From positions 110,088-174,087 of the forward strand of contig JACOEM010000010.1 of assembly GCA_024998565.1 (NCBI GenBank): a DNA stretch of 64,000 nucleotides, read 5' to 3'. Below the pieces are notes generated by a model. The model was not told the origin of the DNA and ran no database searches. It saw only the letters and a list, made by a program, of their open reading frames with translations. The DNA is from Nitrospira sp. (GTDB lineage Bacteria; Nitrospirota; Nitrospiria; Nitrospirales; Nitrospiraceae). Position 1 is the stretch's first letter. Every line of letters starts with the position of its first letter. Below are positions 33,224 through 42,465 of the stretch, piece by piece. The position numbers were made by a program, and so were the translations under genes.

Positions 33224-34384
33224 TTAGATTATGTTGAGCGAACGACCTGCCTGCGCCAGCGCTGCCAGCGCCTGGTCGATGTGCTCATCAGTGTGATCGG
33301 CGGTGATCGTGAAGCGAATCCGGCTCGTGGACGCCGGCACGGTCGGTGGGCGAATCGCGGGGGCATAGACTCCCAGTGTGAGCAGTGTGTGGGCGAGGCT
33401 CATCGCGCGATCGGGATCGCCGACGATGACTGGAAGAATGGGGCTCTCCGAAGCGGCGAGCTGGAAGCCGAGGCCGCTGAGTCCTTGCGCAAGGCGATGG
33501 CGATTCCGCCACAATCTGGCTCGCCGCTCAGGCTCTTGCCGGATCACGCGGAGCGCCGCCGTGGCGGCCGCGGCGGCGGCCGGTGTGGGGGCGGTTGTAT
33601 AGGTGAAGGCGCGGCAGGTATTCACGAGATAGGCTACGAATTCGGCTGATCCGGCCAGGTAACCTCCGGCGCTCCCGATCGCCTTGCTCAAGGTGCCCAT
33701 GTGATAGGGGATGCGCGTTTCGACATCGCAATGTTCGAGGGTGCCTCGCCCTGTTTCCCCAAGGATTCCCGTGCCGTGCGCATCGTCGACATAGACGGCG
33801 GCGCCATACTGTTCCGCCAAGAGGGCGATGTCCCTCATCGGTGCGATATCCCCATCCATACTGAAAATTCCATCGGTGACGATGAGGGTCGGTTTGCCGG
33901 GGGGCCGGCGGCCAAGCAGTTGCTCCAGGTGATTCATATCCCGGTGGTGGTAGATGCGAAATGTGGCGCCGCTCAAGCGGCAGCCGTCGATCAGACTCGC
34001 GTGGCAGAGGCGGTCGGCGAGGATGAGTCCGTCTTTCCCGATCAGCGCCTGAACGGCGCTGATATTCGCCAGATAGCCGGCTGCGAAGGTGAGTGTGGCT
34101 TCAGTGTCTTTGAACCGGGCGAGTGCCGTTTCGAGTTCTTCGTGGGGCGTAAGGGTGCCGCAGACGAGACGCGAGGCCCCGGATCCTGCCCCGTATTGAC
34201 GCGTCGCTTCGACGGCCGCTTCTATGACGGCCGGGTGGGTGGCCAGGCCCAGGTAATTATTTGAGGAAAGCAGGATCACGGTGTGCCCGTCAAGCTTGAC
34301 CGTCGGTCCCGTGGACGAGGCAATGGTGCGCAGCCGGCGGAGTAGGTGCTGGTCCTGCAAATTCTGAAGATATTCCTTGAACAT
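33224..34384 (-). CDS. bioF: 8-amino-7-oxononanoate synthase (BioF) or close homologue
   Basis: This 386-residue PLP enzyme of the alpha-oxoamine synthase family condenses pimeloyl-ACP/CoA with alanine in biotin synthesis. Motifs: NNYLGLATHP, GSGASRLVCGTLTPHEELE, DRLCHASLIDGCRLSGA, VDDAHGTGILGETGRGT and the PLP lysine in GTLSKAIGSAGGY. Length and motifs match BioF best; 2-amino-3-ketobutyrate ligase is the main alternative. No other biotin genes are adjacent. It is divergent from the YfgM-like gene. Confidence 0.88.
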   Translation of the reverse strand: MFKEYLQNLQDQHLLRRLRTIASSTGPTVKLDGHTVILLSSNNYLGLATHPAVIEAAVEATRQYGAGSGASRLVCGTLTPHEELETALARFKDTEATLTFAAGYLANISAVQALIGKDGLILADRLCHASLIDGCRLSGATFRIYHHRDMNHLEQLLGRRPPGKPTLIVTDGIFSMDGDIAPMRDIALLAEQYGAAVYVDDAHGTGILGETGRGTLEHCDVETRIPYHMGTLSKAIGSAGGYLAGSAEFVAYLVNTCRAFTYTTAPTPAAAAAATAALRVIRQEPERRARLWRNRHRLAQGLSGLGFQLAASESPILPVIVGDPDRAMSLAHTLLTLGVYAPAIRPPTVPASTSRIRFTITADHTDEHIDQALAALAQAGRSLNII

Positions 34385-34415
34385 GGTGTCCCGTACCCGC
34401 GAAGGGCTTGAATAT

Positions 34416-34445
34416 TTGACAAGGCTGACTGCTCCCTAGTATAAG
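34416..34445 (+). promoter_or_regulatory. Strong sigma-70 promoter of the YfgM-like gene
   Basis: TTGACA (34416-34421, 6 of 6) and TATAAG (34440-34445, 5 of 6) are separated by 18 bases. Transcription would start near 34452, giving a leader of about 55 bases before ATG 34506. Confidence 0.7.
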
Positions 34446-34505
34446 GCGCGAGGCGCTCGGAAACGACCGCTTCTTTTACTGCGCCTGGAGAATGATTGAG
34501 AGAGC

Positions 34506-35339
34506 ATGAGTTATCGAATCAAAGTTCCCGCAAAGGTCGATCCGCTCGATGAAGCGCATCTGCTGACCGGAGTTGAGCGGTTTCTGCTCGTCTTGCAGGA
34601 ACAGCGGCGGGCGGTTCTGGTCGGACTGGGAGTCTTGCTCGTTGCCGCGGCGGTGGTTGCCGGGGTCATTTGGTATGACTACCAGGCCACGCTGAAGGCA
34701 CGTGAACTCGATCAGGAAGCGACGCTGCACTATCTCAACCGACCGGCTGACGATCCGAAAAAATCTCACGAACAGCTTGCGCAGGCCATCAATCTCTACA
34801 AGCAGGTAGTGGATCAATATCCACGGAGCCCCGTTGCTCCCCTGGCCCTGTTCCATTTAGGGAATGCTCAGGTGCTGGCGAATGAGGTTGATGCAGGGAT
34901 CGAAACCTACAAACGATTCATGTTGCTCCATGGTTCCAATACCTCGCTCCTGGGGCTTGTTCAGCAGCGGATGGCCTACGCCTATTTGCTGAAGGGGGAT
35001 CGTGATCAGGCGGTGAAGGCGTTTACCGGCATCCTCGAGATCCCCGGTGCACTCAATAAAGACCACGTGCTCTTTGAGTTGGCCAAATTGGAAGAATCGC
35101 AGTCCCGTCCTGAGGGGGCCCTCGCGCACTACCAGGATTTGATGAAAAATTATCCTAACTCGCCCTTCACCAGTGAAGCGGCCGTGCGAGTGAAGGTGCT
35201 GGAAGTGAAGAAGTCTCCGGAAAGCCCGGCGGCGGCTGCCACACCTGCGCCGGCCGTGACTGCGCCCGCTCCTCAACCTGAGACGCCTGCTAAGTCTTCA
35301 AGCAAGTCTGCCGCGGCGCCCTCCAAGAAAAAACCGTAA
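34506..35339 (+). CDS. YfgM-like membrane-anchored TPR protein
   Basis: The 277-residue protein has a short cytoplasmic start, one membrane helix (about residues 38-57) and a periplasmic TPR region: YKQVVDQYPRSPVAPLALFHLGNA, RMAYAYLLKGDRDQAVKAF, FELAKLEESQSRPEGALAHYQDL. The tail is Ala/Pro/Lys-rich and probably disordered. This layout matches the YfgM/ancillary SecYEG family, which helps folding of exported proteins; the specific role here is inferred. It has a strong own promoter and is convergent with the transglycosylase gene. Confidence 0.72.
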   Translation: MSYRIKVPAKVDPLDEAHLLTGVERFLLVLQEQRRAVLVGLGVLLVAAAVVAGVIWYDYQATLKARELDQEATLHYLNRPADDPKKSHEQLAQAINLYKQVVDQYPRSPVAPLALFHLGNAQVLANEVDAGIETYKRFMLLHGSNTSLLGLVQQRMAYAYLLKGDRDQAVKAFTGILEIPGALNKDHVLFELAKLEESQSRPEGALAHYQDLMKNYPNSPFTSEAAVRVKVLEVKKSPESPAAAATPAPAVTAPAPQPETPAKSSSKSAAAPSKKKP

Positions 35340-35376
35340 CGCTTTCCTTAGAATGACCCGGTAAGAGACGGTTGCG

Positions 35377-36768
35377 TTAGTTCGCAATGACTAGACGGCT
35401 TCCTGCCTTGATGGTGGGACCTGTCAGGTTATTGTTGGACTTGAGGGTTTTGACGGAGATGTTGAATCGCTTGGCGATTTTCTCCAGAGAGTCGCCCACT
35501 CGGACCCGATACCAATGACCGGATTCCGGCTCAGGCTTGACGTGCCGGACCCTGACGGGGACCGGAAGCGGCGCGAATTTGTGTGTCGGGGCCCGATCCA
35601 ACAATTGTTCGACCTTCTCTCTGGTGCCGACCGGAACCTTCAGGTGATATTCGGCATCGTCCGGGGGCGTGGCATCGCGCCGTAACTCCGGGTTGAGCAC
35701 CTTCAGTTCCTGGTACGAAATACCCGTCACATTCGCAATCGCCTTGAAGTGGATGGGGCGTTTTACGACCACTTCCTCGAATTGGTGAGGCCGCACGTCG
35801 TTCTGCGGAAAGCCATAACGGTCCGGATTCTTGGCGATGATGGTGGCGGCCATGAATCGGGGGACGTATTCTTTCGTTTCCCGCCGGATCAGCCGTGTTT
35901 TGGCAATGTCTGAAAAGCTCTCCGCTTGCGCCGTATGGAGCGCCCGCATCACCTTACCTTCCCCGGCGTTGTAGGCGGCCATAGCCAGAGGCCAGGTGCC
36001 GAATAGGTCGTACAGGTCCCGCAGGTAGCGGGCAGCCGCAACGGTCGATTTCACAGGGTCTCGTCGTTCGTCCACGTAACTGTCGACACGCAGCCCATAG
36101 ACCTTGGCGGTCCCCTTCATGAATTGCCACGGACCGGCCGCCCGGGCGCGGGAATAGGCATGGGGGTTAAATCCGCTTTCAACCAGAGACAGATAGATGA
36201 GATCGCTGGGAAGCTGGAATTCGGAGAAGATGCTATCAACCAGCGGGCGATAGTGGCTGAGGCGGATGAGCCACTGTTCAAATCGATTGCGGATAGAGAC
36301 GTTGAAAAAGCGAATATGACCTTGAACGGATGGGTCGAGCACAATCGGCACGTTGTAGGCCGTGGCTTCCTCCGATTCCTGCCCCTGCGCCGCCGCTTCC
36401 TCCTGAGCCACCTCTGCTGGCGGTGTCAGCAGGTCTGTAAATCGAGCGGTGGTGCCATTGAGCGGCTTGAGCTGAAGGAGCGCTTCGGCCGGCGGGACTT
36501 CGGTCGACGGTTCGCTGGCAATGGGGGCCGGGGGCTCAACGGCTTCGAGTTCCGCGGCAGTGGCGTGGTCTTCTTCGTCCAACGAGTATTCCGGTTCCTG
36601 AATAGAAGGTGGAACGTCCTCCTGCATGGTCTCCGCGGTCGCCGGTGTATCAGCGTGGGGAGGGGGCGGCAACTCCGCCCCTGCGAGAGTCGGCCACGAG
36701 AGAGAGAGCAGCCAGAAAGAGAGAAGCGGCAGCGCGCGAGCACCTGTGACCAGGAAACGTGCATGCAT
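35377..36768 (-). CDS. MltD-like lytic transglycosylase with LysM
   Basis: The 463-residue exported protein cuts peptidoglycan. It has a signal segment (about residues 1-31), a Pro/Glu-rich linker to about 150, an SLT domain with catalytic Glu in SLVESGFNP, then AGPWQFMKGTA and AAYNAGEGKV, a degenerate LysM-like middle repeat, and a clear C-terminal LysM (YRVRVGDSLEKIAKRFN). The frame is open to 36807 but ATG 36768 gives a proper signal peptide. The family is MltD, usually with two or more LysM. No strong ribosome site is visible. Confidence 0.88.
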   Translation of the reverse strand: MHARFLVTGARALPLLSFWLLSLSWPTLAGAELPPPPHADTPATAETMQEDVPPSIQEPEYSLDEEDHATAAELEAVEPPAPIASEPSTEVPPAEALLQLKPLNGTTARFTDLLTPPAEVAQEEAAAQGQESEEATAYNVPIVLDPSVQGHIRFFNVSIRNRFEQWLIRLSHYRPLVDSIFSEFQLPSDLIYLSLVESGFNPHAYSRARAAGPWQFMKGTAKVYGLRVDSYVDERRDPVKSTVAAARYLRDLYDLFGTWPLAMAAYNAGEGKVMRALHTAQAESFSDIAKTRLIRRETKEYVPRFMAATIIAKNPDRYGFPQNDVRPHQFEEVVVKRPIHFKAIANVTGISYQELKVLNPELRRDATPPDDAEYHLKVPVGTREKVEQLLDRAPTHKFAPLPVPVRVRHVKPEPESGHWYRVRVGDSLEKIAKRFNISVKTLKSNNNLTGPTIKAGSRLVIAN

Positions 36769-36988
36769 AAGGACACCCACTAGACTGTTCAGGGAATGAG
36801 AAATCACTGACTTCCGAAGGGTAGCCTATCGATGAGGTTACAACTTGTCAAGAAATTGAGGGAGTTGAGTCGTCATCGAGCGTGTGGTGAAAAATCATCG
36901 CGCGGGGAGTCGCCTCGCGTCCCCGAAGTAAATCTTGCCTGATGCAGTGAAGTCGCTGAAAAGATAAGCATCTTCACGGTCTGTTACC

Positions 36989-37017
36989 TTGACACCTCAG
37001 GGGGGCTATGGTAGCGT
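36989..37017 (+). promoter_or_regulatory. Promoter candidate for the aminotransferase-serA operon
   Basis: TTGACA (36989-36994) is perfect; a 17-base spacer leads to TAGCGT (37012-37017), a weak -10 (3 of 6). The start codon follows at 37074. Confidence 0.4.
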
Positions 37018-37073
37018 ACGCCCCTTCTAAATCCCTGACATCGTTCGTTCTGCACAGTGAGGAGGATCGTCCC

Positions 37074-38219
37074 ATGTTGAAACGGTATTTGCTAGCTCCC
37101 GGACCCACCCCCGTTCCTCCGGAGGTGTTACTGGCGATGGCCAGACCGATGATTCATCACCGGGCGCCTGAATTCGATAAACTCTTTGCCGAGGTTCGTG
37201 AGGACTTGAAGTGGCTATTTCAAACCAGGAACGATGTCTTGATTCTTGCGGCATCCGGCACCGGAGGCATGGAGGGGTCGGTCTCGAACTTCTTGTCCCC
37301 GGGCGATAAAGCCCTCACGATCAACGGCGGTAAGTTCGGCGAGCGTTGGACGAAGCTGTGTAAGACGTTCGGAGCGCAGGTCACCGAGTTGAAGGTCGAG
37401 TGGGGGCGCGCGGTAGATCCGCAGGCCGTCGCGGATGCCTTGAAGAAAGATCCGTCGATCAAAGCCGTCTATGTGCAGGCGAGCGAAACCTCCACGGCTG
37501 TGGCGCATGACGTCAAGGCGCTGGCCGATATCGTCAAAGGGTATGAGGAGACGATTCTGGTCGTGGATGCCATCACCGCGCTGGGAGTGCTCGACCTTAA
37601 GACCGATGCCTGGGGCCTCGACGTGGTTATCACCGGTTCGCAGAAGGCGTTGATGTTGCCGCCGGGGCTGGCCTTCGCCAGCGTGAGTGAAAAAGCCTGG
37701 CGATTAGCCGACAAGGCCAAGAACGCCGCGTTCTATTTCAATTTTAAGCGCGAGCGGGAGAATCAACAGAAAAGTACGACGGCCTATACGCCGGCCGTGT
37801 CCCTCATTCTCGGCCTGAAGGAAGTGATGAACATTCTGAAAGCCGAGGGACTGGAAGCCGTCTTCGCCCGTCACGCGATGTTGGCGACGGCGATGCGGGA
37901 GGGCATCAAGGCCGCCGGGCTTTCCATCTTCCCTCAAGAGCGTCCGAGCGATGCGTTAACCGCGATTTCGGCGCCTGAAGGTGTGGACGGACAGGCCGTC
38001 TATAAGAATTTGCGGACCCAATATGGAATGACGGCGGCGGGTGGTCAGGATCACCTGAAGGGCAAAATCTTCCGTATTTCTCACATGGGGTATATCGATA
38101 GTTTTGACGTCATCACGGCCCTGGCGGCGGTGGAGATGGTCATCAAGGGGCTGGGCTATCCCATAAAACTCGGTAGCGGGGTGGCAAAGGCTCAAGAAAT
38201 TATTATGGGCAAGTCTTAG
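37074..38219 (+). CDS. Class V aminotransferase (serine-pyruvate/alanine-glyoxylate type)
   Basis: This 381-residue PLP enzyme of the alanine-glyoxylate/serine-pyruvate/aspartate aminotransferase group starts at ATG 37074 behind GAGGAGG. Motifs: LAPGPTPVPPEV, SGTGGMEGSVSNFL, QASETSTAVAHDV, VVDAITALGVLDL and the PLP lysine in VVITGSQKALMLPPG. serA starts 29 bases downstream, so the two are an operon. Because no serC is present here, it may serve as the phosphoserine aminotransferase of serine synthesis; that is inference. Glyoxylate-serine metabolism is the main alternative. Confidence 0.88.
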   Translation: MLKRYLLAPGPTPVPPEVLLAMARPMIHHRAPEFDKLFAEVREDLKWLFQTRNDVLILAASGTGGMEGSVSNFLSPGDKALTINGGKFGERWTKLCKTFGAQVTELKVEWGRAVDPQAVADALKKDPSIKAVYVQASETSTAVAHDVKALADIVKGYEETILVVDAITALGVLDLKTDAWGLDVVITGSQKALMLPPGLAFASVSEKAWRLADKAKNAAFYFNFKRERENQQKSTTAYTPAVSLILGLKEVMNILKAEGLEAVFARHAMLATAMREGIKAAGLSIFPQERPSDALTAISAPEGVDGQAVYKNLRTQYGMTAAGGQDHLKGKIFRISHMGYIDSFDVITALAAVEMVIKGLGYPIKLGSGVAKAQEIIMGKS

Positions 38220-38247
38220 ACTCACCGTCAGGTAAGGCGTCACGACA

Positions 38248-39840
38248 ATGAAAATATTGGTCAGCGATAGTCTCTCGAAGCAGGGTGTCGAGGTATTGGA
38301 GAAGGCCGGCTTTACGGTGGTGGTGAAAACCAAACTGCCGAAAGAAGAGCTGCTGAAGGAAATCAAGGACGCGGACGGACTGATCGTCCGCTCCGGGACG
38401 AAAGTCACCGCGGAAGTCATCGCGGCCGCCAGCCAGCTGAAGGTCGTCGGGCGAGCCGGTTCCGGCTTGGACAATGTCGATACCCCGGCCGCCACGCGCC
38501 GCGGCATCGTCGTCATGAATACACCCGGTGGCAACACCGTGACGACTGCCGAGCATACGATGGCCATGATTTTCTCGATGTCGCGCCGCATCCCGCAAGC
38601 GACCGCCTCGACGAAGGGCGGGAAGTGGGAAAAAGAAAAGTTCATGGGCGTGGAGTTGTACAACAAAGTGCTCGGCATTGTCGGCGTCGGCCAAATCGGC
38701 GGGTATCTCACCAAGCTTGCACAGGGAGTAGGGATGCAGGTGATGGCCTACGATCCCTATCTGGCCCCGGAGCGTGCGGAAAAAATGGGTGTGACCATCG
38801 TCGAGCTGGACGAACTGTTCCGCCGAGCTGATGTCATTTCCGTCCACACTCCGCTGACCCCGGAAACCAAAGCCCTGATCAATGCGCAAGCCATTGCCAA
38901 GATGAAGACCGGCGTCATGATTGCCAACTGTGCGCGTGGCGGGATCGTCCACGAGGGGGATTTGTGCGAGGCGCTCAAGTCTAAAAAGGTTGCCGCCGCG
39001 GCATTCGATGTGTTTGAGGATGAGCCGGTGAAGCCGGACAATCCGCTCCTGGGGTTGGATAATTTTATCTGCTCCCCGCACATCGGCGCCTCCACCACGG
39101 AAGCGCAGGAAAATGTGGCGATCGGCATCGCCGAGCAGATCGTGGAGTATTTCACGAAAGGGATTGCCAGGGGCGCGGTGAATATTCCCTCGGTCTCGCC
39201 GGAGCTCTTGCCGAAACTCCAGCCGTATTTGTCGCTTGGCGAACGTGTCGGCCTCTTGCAGTCGCAGTTGCTGGAAGGTGGGCTGGAGCGCTTGACCGTC
39301 GAGTACAGTGGAGAAGTCGCCGGGCTGAACGTGGCGCCATTGACGATTGCGGTTCTGAAGGGGCTCCTGACCCCAATCCTTGAAGATCCGGTCAACTATG
39401 TGAACGCGCCCGTCGTCGCCAAGGAACGTGGCATTGAAGTCAAAGAGGTGAAGATCAGTGATGCCGGAGACTTTGCCAGCGTGATCCGGGTGCGGGTTGA
39501 GGGTGGGAAGAAGTCTCATCAGGTTGCCGGAACGCTCTACCACCGGAAGGATCCGCGCATCATTGAGATCGACCAGTTCAAGGTGGAAGTGGTGCCGGAC
39601 AACCATCTCCTGCTGATCCAGAACGAGGATCGTCCCGGGGTGATCGGCACGGTGGGGCATATCCTCGGCGATCACAACATCAATATTGCGCGTATGCAGT
39701 GTTCGCGGGAAGAGCGTGGCGGCAAAGCCTTGCAGATTTTCGGGCTCGATGCGCCGCTTCCTAAGTCGGTCCTCGATCAGATTACGAACAGCAAGCACAT
39801 CCTTTCCGTGAAGGTCGCCGACCTGTCGAAAGGGTTGTAG
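38248..39840 (+). CDS. serA: D-3-phosphoglycerate dehydrogenase
   Basis: The 530-residue enzyme opens serine synthesis by oxidising 3-phosphoglycerate with NAD. Domains in order: substrate/NAD D-hydroxyacid dehydrogenase core (GRAGSGLDNVD, NTPGGNTVTTAEHT, NAD loop GIVGVGQIGGYLT, catalytic ARGGIV and CSPHIGAST), an intervening allosteric domain (about 310-450), and a C-terminal ACT domain (IQNEDRPGVIGTVGHILGDH). The length is that of the long type. It lies directly after the aminotransferase and before hisZ (18-base gap). Confidence 0.95.
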   Translation: MKILVSDSLSKQGVEVLEKAGFTVVVKTKLPKEELLKEIKDADGLIVRSGTKVTAEVIAAASQLKVVGRAGSGLDNVDTPAATRRGIVVMNTPGGNTVTTAEHTMAMIFSMSRRIPQATASTKGGKWEKEKFMGVELYNKVLGIVGVGQIGGYLTKLAQGVGMQVMAYDPYLAPERAEKMGVTIVELDELFRRADVISVHTPLTPETKALINAQAIAKMKTGVMIANCARGGIVHEGDLCEALKSKKVAAAAFDVFEDEPVKPDNPLLGLDNFICSPHIGASTTEAQENVAIGIAEQIVEYFTKGIARGAVNIPSVSPELLPKLQPYLSLGERVGLLQSQLLEGGLERLTVEYSGEVAGLNVAPLTIAVLKGLLTPILEDPVNYVNAPVVAKERGIEVKEVKISDAGDFASVIRVRVEGGKKSHQVAGTLYHRKDPRIIEIDQFKVEVVPDNHLLLIQNEDRPGVIGTVGHILGDHNINIARMQCSREERGGKALQIFGLDAPLPKSVLDQITNSKHILSVKVADLSKGL

Positions 39841-39858
39841 ATTGCCCGGCAGTCGACC

Positions 39859-40983
39859 ATGGGCGCTCTTTCGTTGAAGGCTTCCTCTTCCTCCTCGCCT
39901 CTGGTGGCAGGTCGGGAACGGTCGCTCATTCCGGTTGGAATGAGCACCATTCTTCCTGACGCCGCTCGACGTATCCGACAGCTCGAGCAGACGCTGCTGG
40001 CCGTGCTTGCCCGCGGGGGCTACGAAGAAATCATTCTGCCGATGTTCGAGTACCTGGACGTCCTCGCGCCAGGCCTGGAATCTGAACTGATCGAGAAATG
40101 TTATCAGCTGGTCGATCGGACGACGGGCCGGTTGATGCTGCTGCGTCCGGATGCCACGGCACAGATCGCCAGGACGGTCGCCATGGGGATGATGGGGGAG
40201 CGGCTTCCGCTGCGGTTATGTTATCGCACTTCCGTGTTCCGCTATGAGCGTGAGCACGCGGGCCGCGACCGCGAGATTTTTCAAGTCGGAGCGGAACTCA
40301 TCGGTGTGGACGGGGTTGCCGGAGATGCCGAGGTGCTGACACTTTTGCTGGAATGTTTGGCACAGGTCGGATTGTCTTCATTCAAGGTTGCCGTCGGCCA
40401 TGTCGGATTTTTTACGGCGTTGCTGGCCAAGTCCGGCTTATCACTCGAGGGGCAGAAGCGTGTGGAGCAGGCTGCTGCGCGGAAAGACATGCCGCTGCTT
40501 GAGGAATTGCTGACACGCGAGGGGATACCTCGGTCGACGGGGCGGGTCATTCTCGAAGCGCTGGATTTGTGCGGTGGGCCTGAGGTCTTGGTGCGCGGGA
40601 GAAAGTTGGTGGGGCGCGACCGGACCCTCCTGAGACCACTCGATCGCCTTGCGCAGGTCTATGAGCGATTGGTGTCGCCCGGGCAGCAGGCGGTGTTGCT
40701 CGATTTGGGCGAGTTCCGCGGGTTTGAATATTATGACGGGATAGTCTTCGACGTCTTTGCGCCGGGTATCGGGGCGGAGCTGGGAGGCGGGGGCCGATAC
40801 GACCATTTAATGGGCCGGTTCGGTCGGACCGCGGCTTCTACCGGGTTTGGTCTCGATGTCGATCGTCTGTTTCGAGCCCTCGATGCGTCCGGTGTGGTGA
40901 CGCCGCCTCACTCCGGTCCCTCTACAACCGCTGGCTCCAAGCCGGTTGCGGCAGAACCGCGACGGCGCAGGAGCCGGGTATGA
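39859..40983 (+). CDS. hisZ: ATP phosphoribosyltransferase regulatory subunit HisZ
   Basis: This 374-residue protein is a histidyl-tRNA-synthetase-like subunit that activates short-form HisG in histidine synthesis. It has class II motif 2 remnants (LRPDATAQIARTVA, CYRTSVFRYE), the block GRDREIFQVGAELIG and the motif 3-like region ELGGGGRYDHLMGRFG with TGFGLDVDRL. It lacks the C-terminal anticodon-binding domain, as expected. ATG 39859 is needed to include SLIPVGMSTILPDAARR. Its stop overlaps the dnaB start by four bases. Confidence 0.9.
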   Translation: MGALSLKASSSSSPLVAGRERSLIPVGMSTILPDAARRIRQLEQTLLAVLARGGYEEIILPMFEYLDVLAPGLESELIEKCYQLVDRTTGRLMLLRPDATAQIARTVAMGMMGERLPLRLCYRTSVFRYEREHAGRDREIFQVGAELIGVDGVAGDAEVLTLLLECLAQVGLSSFKVAVGHVGFFTALLAKSGLSLEGQKRVEQAAARKDMPLLEELLTREGIPRSTGRVILEALDLCGGPEVLVRGRKLVGRDRTLLRPLDRLAQVYERLVSPGQQAVLLDLGEFRGFEYYDGIVFDVFAPGIGAELGGGGRYDHLMGRFGRTAASTGFGLDVDRLFRALDASGVVTPPHSGPSTTAGSKPVAAEPRRRRSRV

Positions 40984-42335
40984 AGTCGCTCTCCGTGGTT
41001 GATCTCACCTCCCCCAAATTGCCGCCGCAGAACGTCGAGGCCGAACAGTCGGTGCTCGGCGCGATCTTGTTGGATAACACGGCGATGGCCAAGGTGATGG
41101 AGCTACTGACGGACGAGGAGTTTTACCGGACTGCGCATCGCAAGATTTATCAAGCCATGCTGGAGCTGTCCGATCGCGGCGAAGTCATCGATCAGATTAC
41201 GCTCACGGAATGCTTGAAGGCGCGCTCTGAGCTCGAAGCGGTCGGAGGATCCGCCTATCTAGCCGAGCTCGTTCAGGTGGTGCCGACGGCGGCCAATGTC
41301 CGCTATCACAGCAAGATCGTTCGGGACAAAGCGCTGTTGCGAGGGCTCATTCAGACCTCGACAGAGGTCGTGACGCGCGGGTATGACGGGACGGTGGCAG
41401 TCGATGAGCTGTTGGATTTTGCCGAGCGTTCGGTCTTCAGCCTTGCTCAGGGAAAGCTGGATCGTTCCTTTACTCCGGTCAATCAGATCATCAAAGAGAG
41501 TCTCGATGTCGTCGACAAGCTGTCCAAGCGCAAGGAACGTGTCACGGGCGTACCGACCGGCTTTATCGATCTGGATGATCTGACCGCCGGATTACAGCCG
41601 TCGGACTTGATCGTCATTGCCGGCCGTCCGAGTATGGGCAAGACCAGTCTGGCGCTTGGGATGGCGCAGCATGCCGCGCTGCATGCCGGCACCGTCGTCG
41701 GCATTTTCAGCCTCGAAATGTCGAAGCCGCAACTCGTGCTCCGCATGTTGAGTTCCGAGGCCCGCGTCGATTCGCATGCGCTCCGGACCGGTCGGTTGCA
41801 AAAGGAAGACTGGTGGCGCCTTGCGGAAGCGGCCGGGAAGCTGGAGCAGGCGCCGATCTATATCGACGACTCCGGCGCCGTGACGGTGCAGCAGATGCGC
41901 GGGAAAGCGAGGCGGCTCAAGGCTGAGCGTGGCCTCGATCTGTTGATTGTCGACTATCTCCAGCTCATGCAAGGGAAGAGCGACTCCGAGTCACGGCAGC
42001 AGGAAATTTCCGACATTTCCCGTTCCTTAAAAACCCTGGCGAAAGAGCTGAACGTGCCGGTCATCGCCCTGTCACAGTTGAGTCGCGCAGTGGAAGCCCG
42101 GAAGCCCCCGGTCCCTATGTTGGCCGACTTGCGGGAAAGCGGCGCGATCGAGCAGGACGCCGATGTCGTGATGTTTATCTATCGTGAAGAAGTCTACGAA
42201 CCCGCGACGGAGAGAAAAGGCATCGCAGAAATTCTGGTCAGTAAGCATCGTAACGGACCGATCGGGAAACGGGACCTATTTTTCCACGACCGGTTTGCCA
42301 AGTTCGAGAATCTCGAGAGTCGCGAGGTCGTTTGA
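40980..42335 (+). CDS. dnaB: Replicative DNA helicase DnaB
   Basis: The 451-residue hexameric helicase unwinds DNA at the replication fork. The N-terminal DnaB domain starts LPPQNVEAEQSVLGAILLDN. The RecA-like domain has Walker A AGRPSMGKTSL near residue 215, IFSLEMSK, Walker B LLIVDYLQLM, QLSRAVEARK, and the arginine-finger region SKHRNGPIG. AGGAG lies seven bases before the ATG. The overlap with hisZ suggests translational coupling. No intein or insertion is seen. Confidence 0.96.
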   Translation: MKSLSVVDLTSPKLPPQNVEAEQSVLGAILLDNTAMAKVMELLTDEEFYRTAHRKIYQAMLELSDRGEVIDQITLTECLKARSELEAVGGSAYLAELVQVVPTAANVRYHSKIVRDKALLRGLIQTSTEVVTRGYDGTVAVDELLDFAERSVFSLAQGKLDRSFTPVNQIIKESLDVVDKLSKRKERVTGVPTGFIDLDDLTAGLQPSDLIVIAGRPSMGKTSLALGMAQHAALHAGTVVGIFSLEMSKPQLVLRMLSSEARVDSHALRTGRLQKEDWWRLAEAAGKLEQAPIYIDDSGAVTVQQMRGKARRLKAERGLDLLIVDYLQLMQGKSDSESRQQEISDISRSLKTLAKELNVPVIALSQLSRAVEARKPPVPMLADLRESGAIEQDADVVMFIYREEVYEPATERKGIAEILVSKHRNGPIGKRDLFFHDRFAKFENLESREVV

Positions 42336-42361
42336 CGCGTTCTTTCTCGGGCCGGTATAAT
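42332..42361 (+). promoter_or_regulatory. Strong sigma-70 promoter of the TPR lipoprotein gene
   Basis: TTGACG (42332-42337, 5 of 6) and TATAAT (42356-42361, 6 of 6) are separated by 18 bases. The -35 overlaps the dnaB stop codon. The transcript would start near 42368, leaving about 98 bases of leader to GTG 42466. Confidence 0.7.
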
Positions 42362-42465
42362 TCCCGTCAGTCACTGTCCTTCGAATATTTCCCCTGCAAG
42401 TTGAGCGGATGATTGTGCAACGATTGTGTGAAGCGTGTCGGCAGCCACCTGTCCGAAGGGGTTCT

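Noticed and set aside
38203..39798. 531-residue open frame antisense to serA
   Set aside because: It mirrors serA, has no ribosome site or domain, and arises from codon bias in GC-rich DNA.
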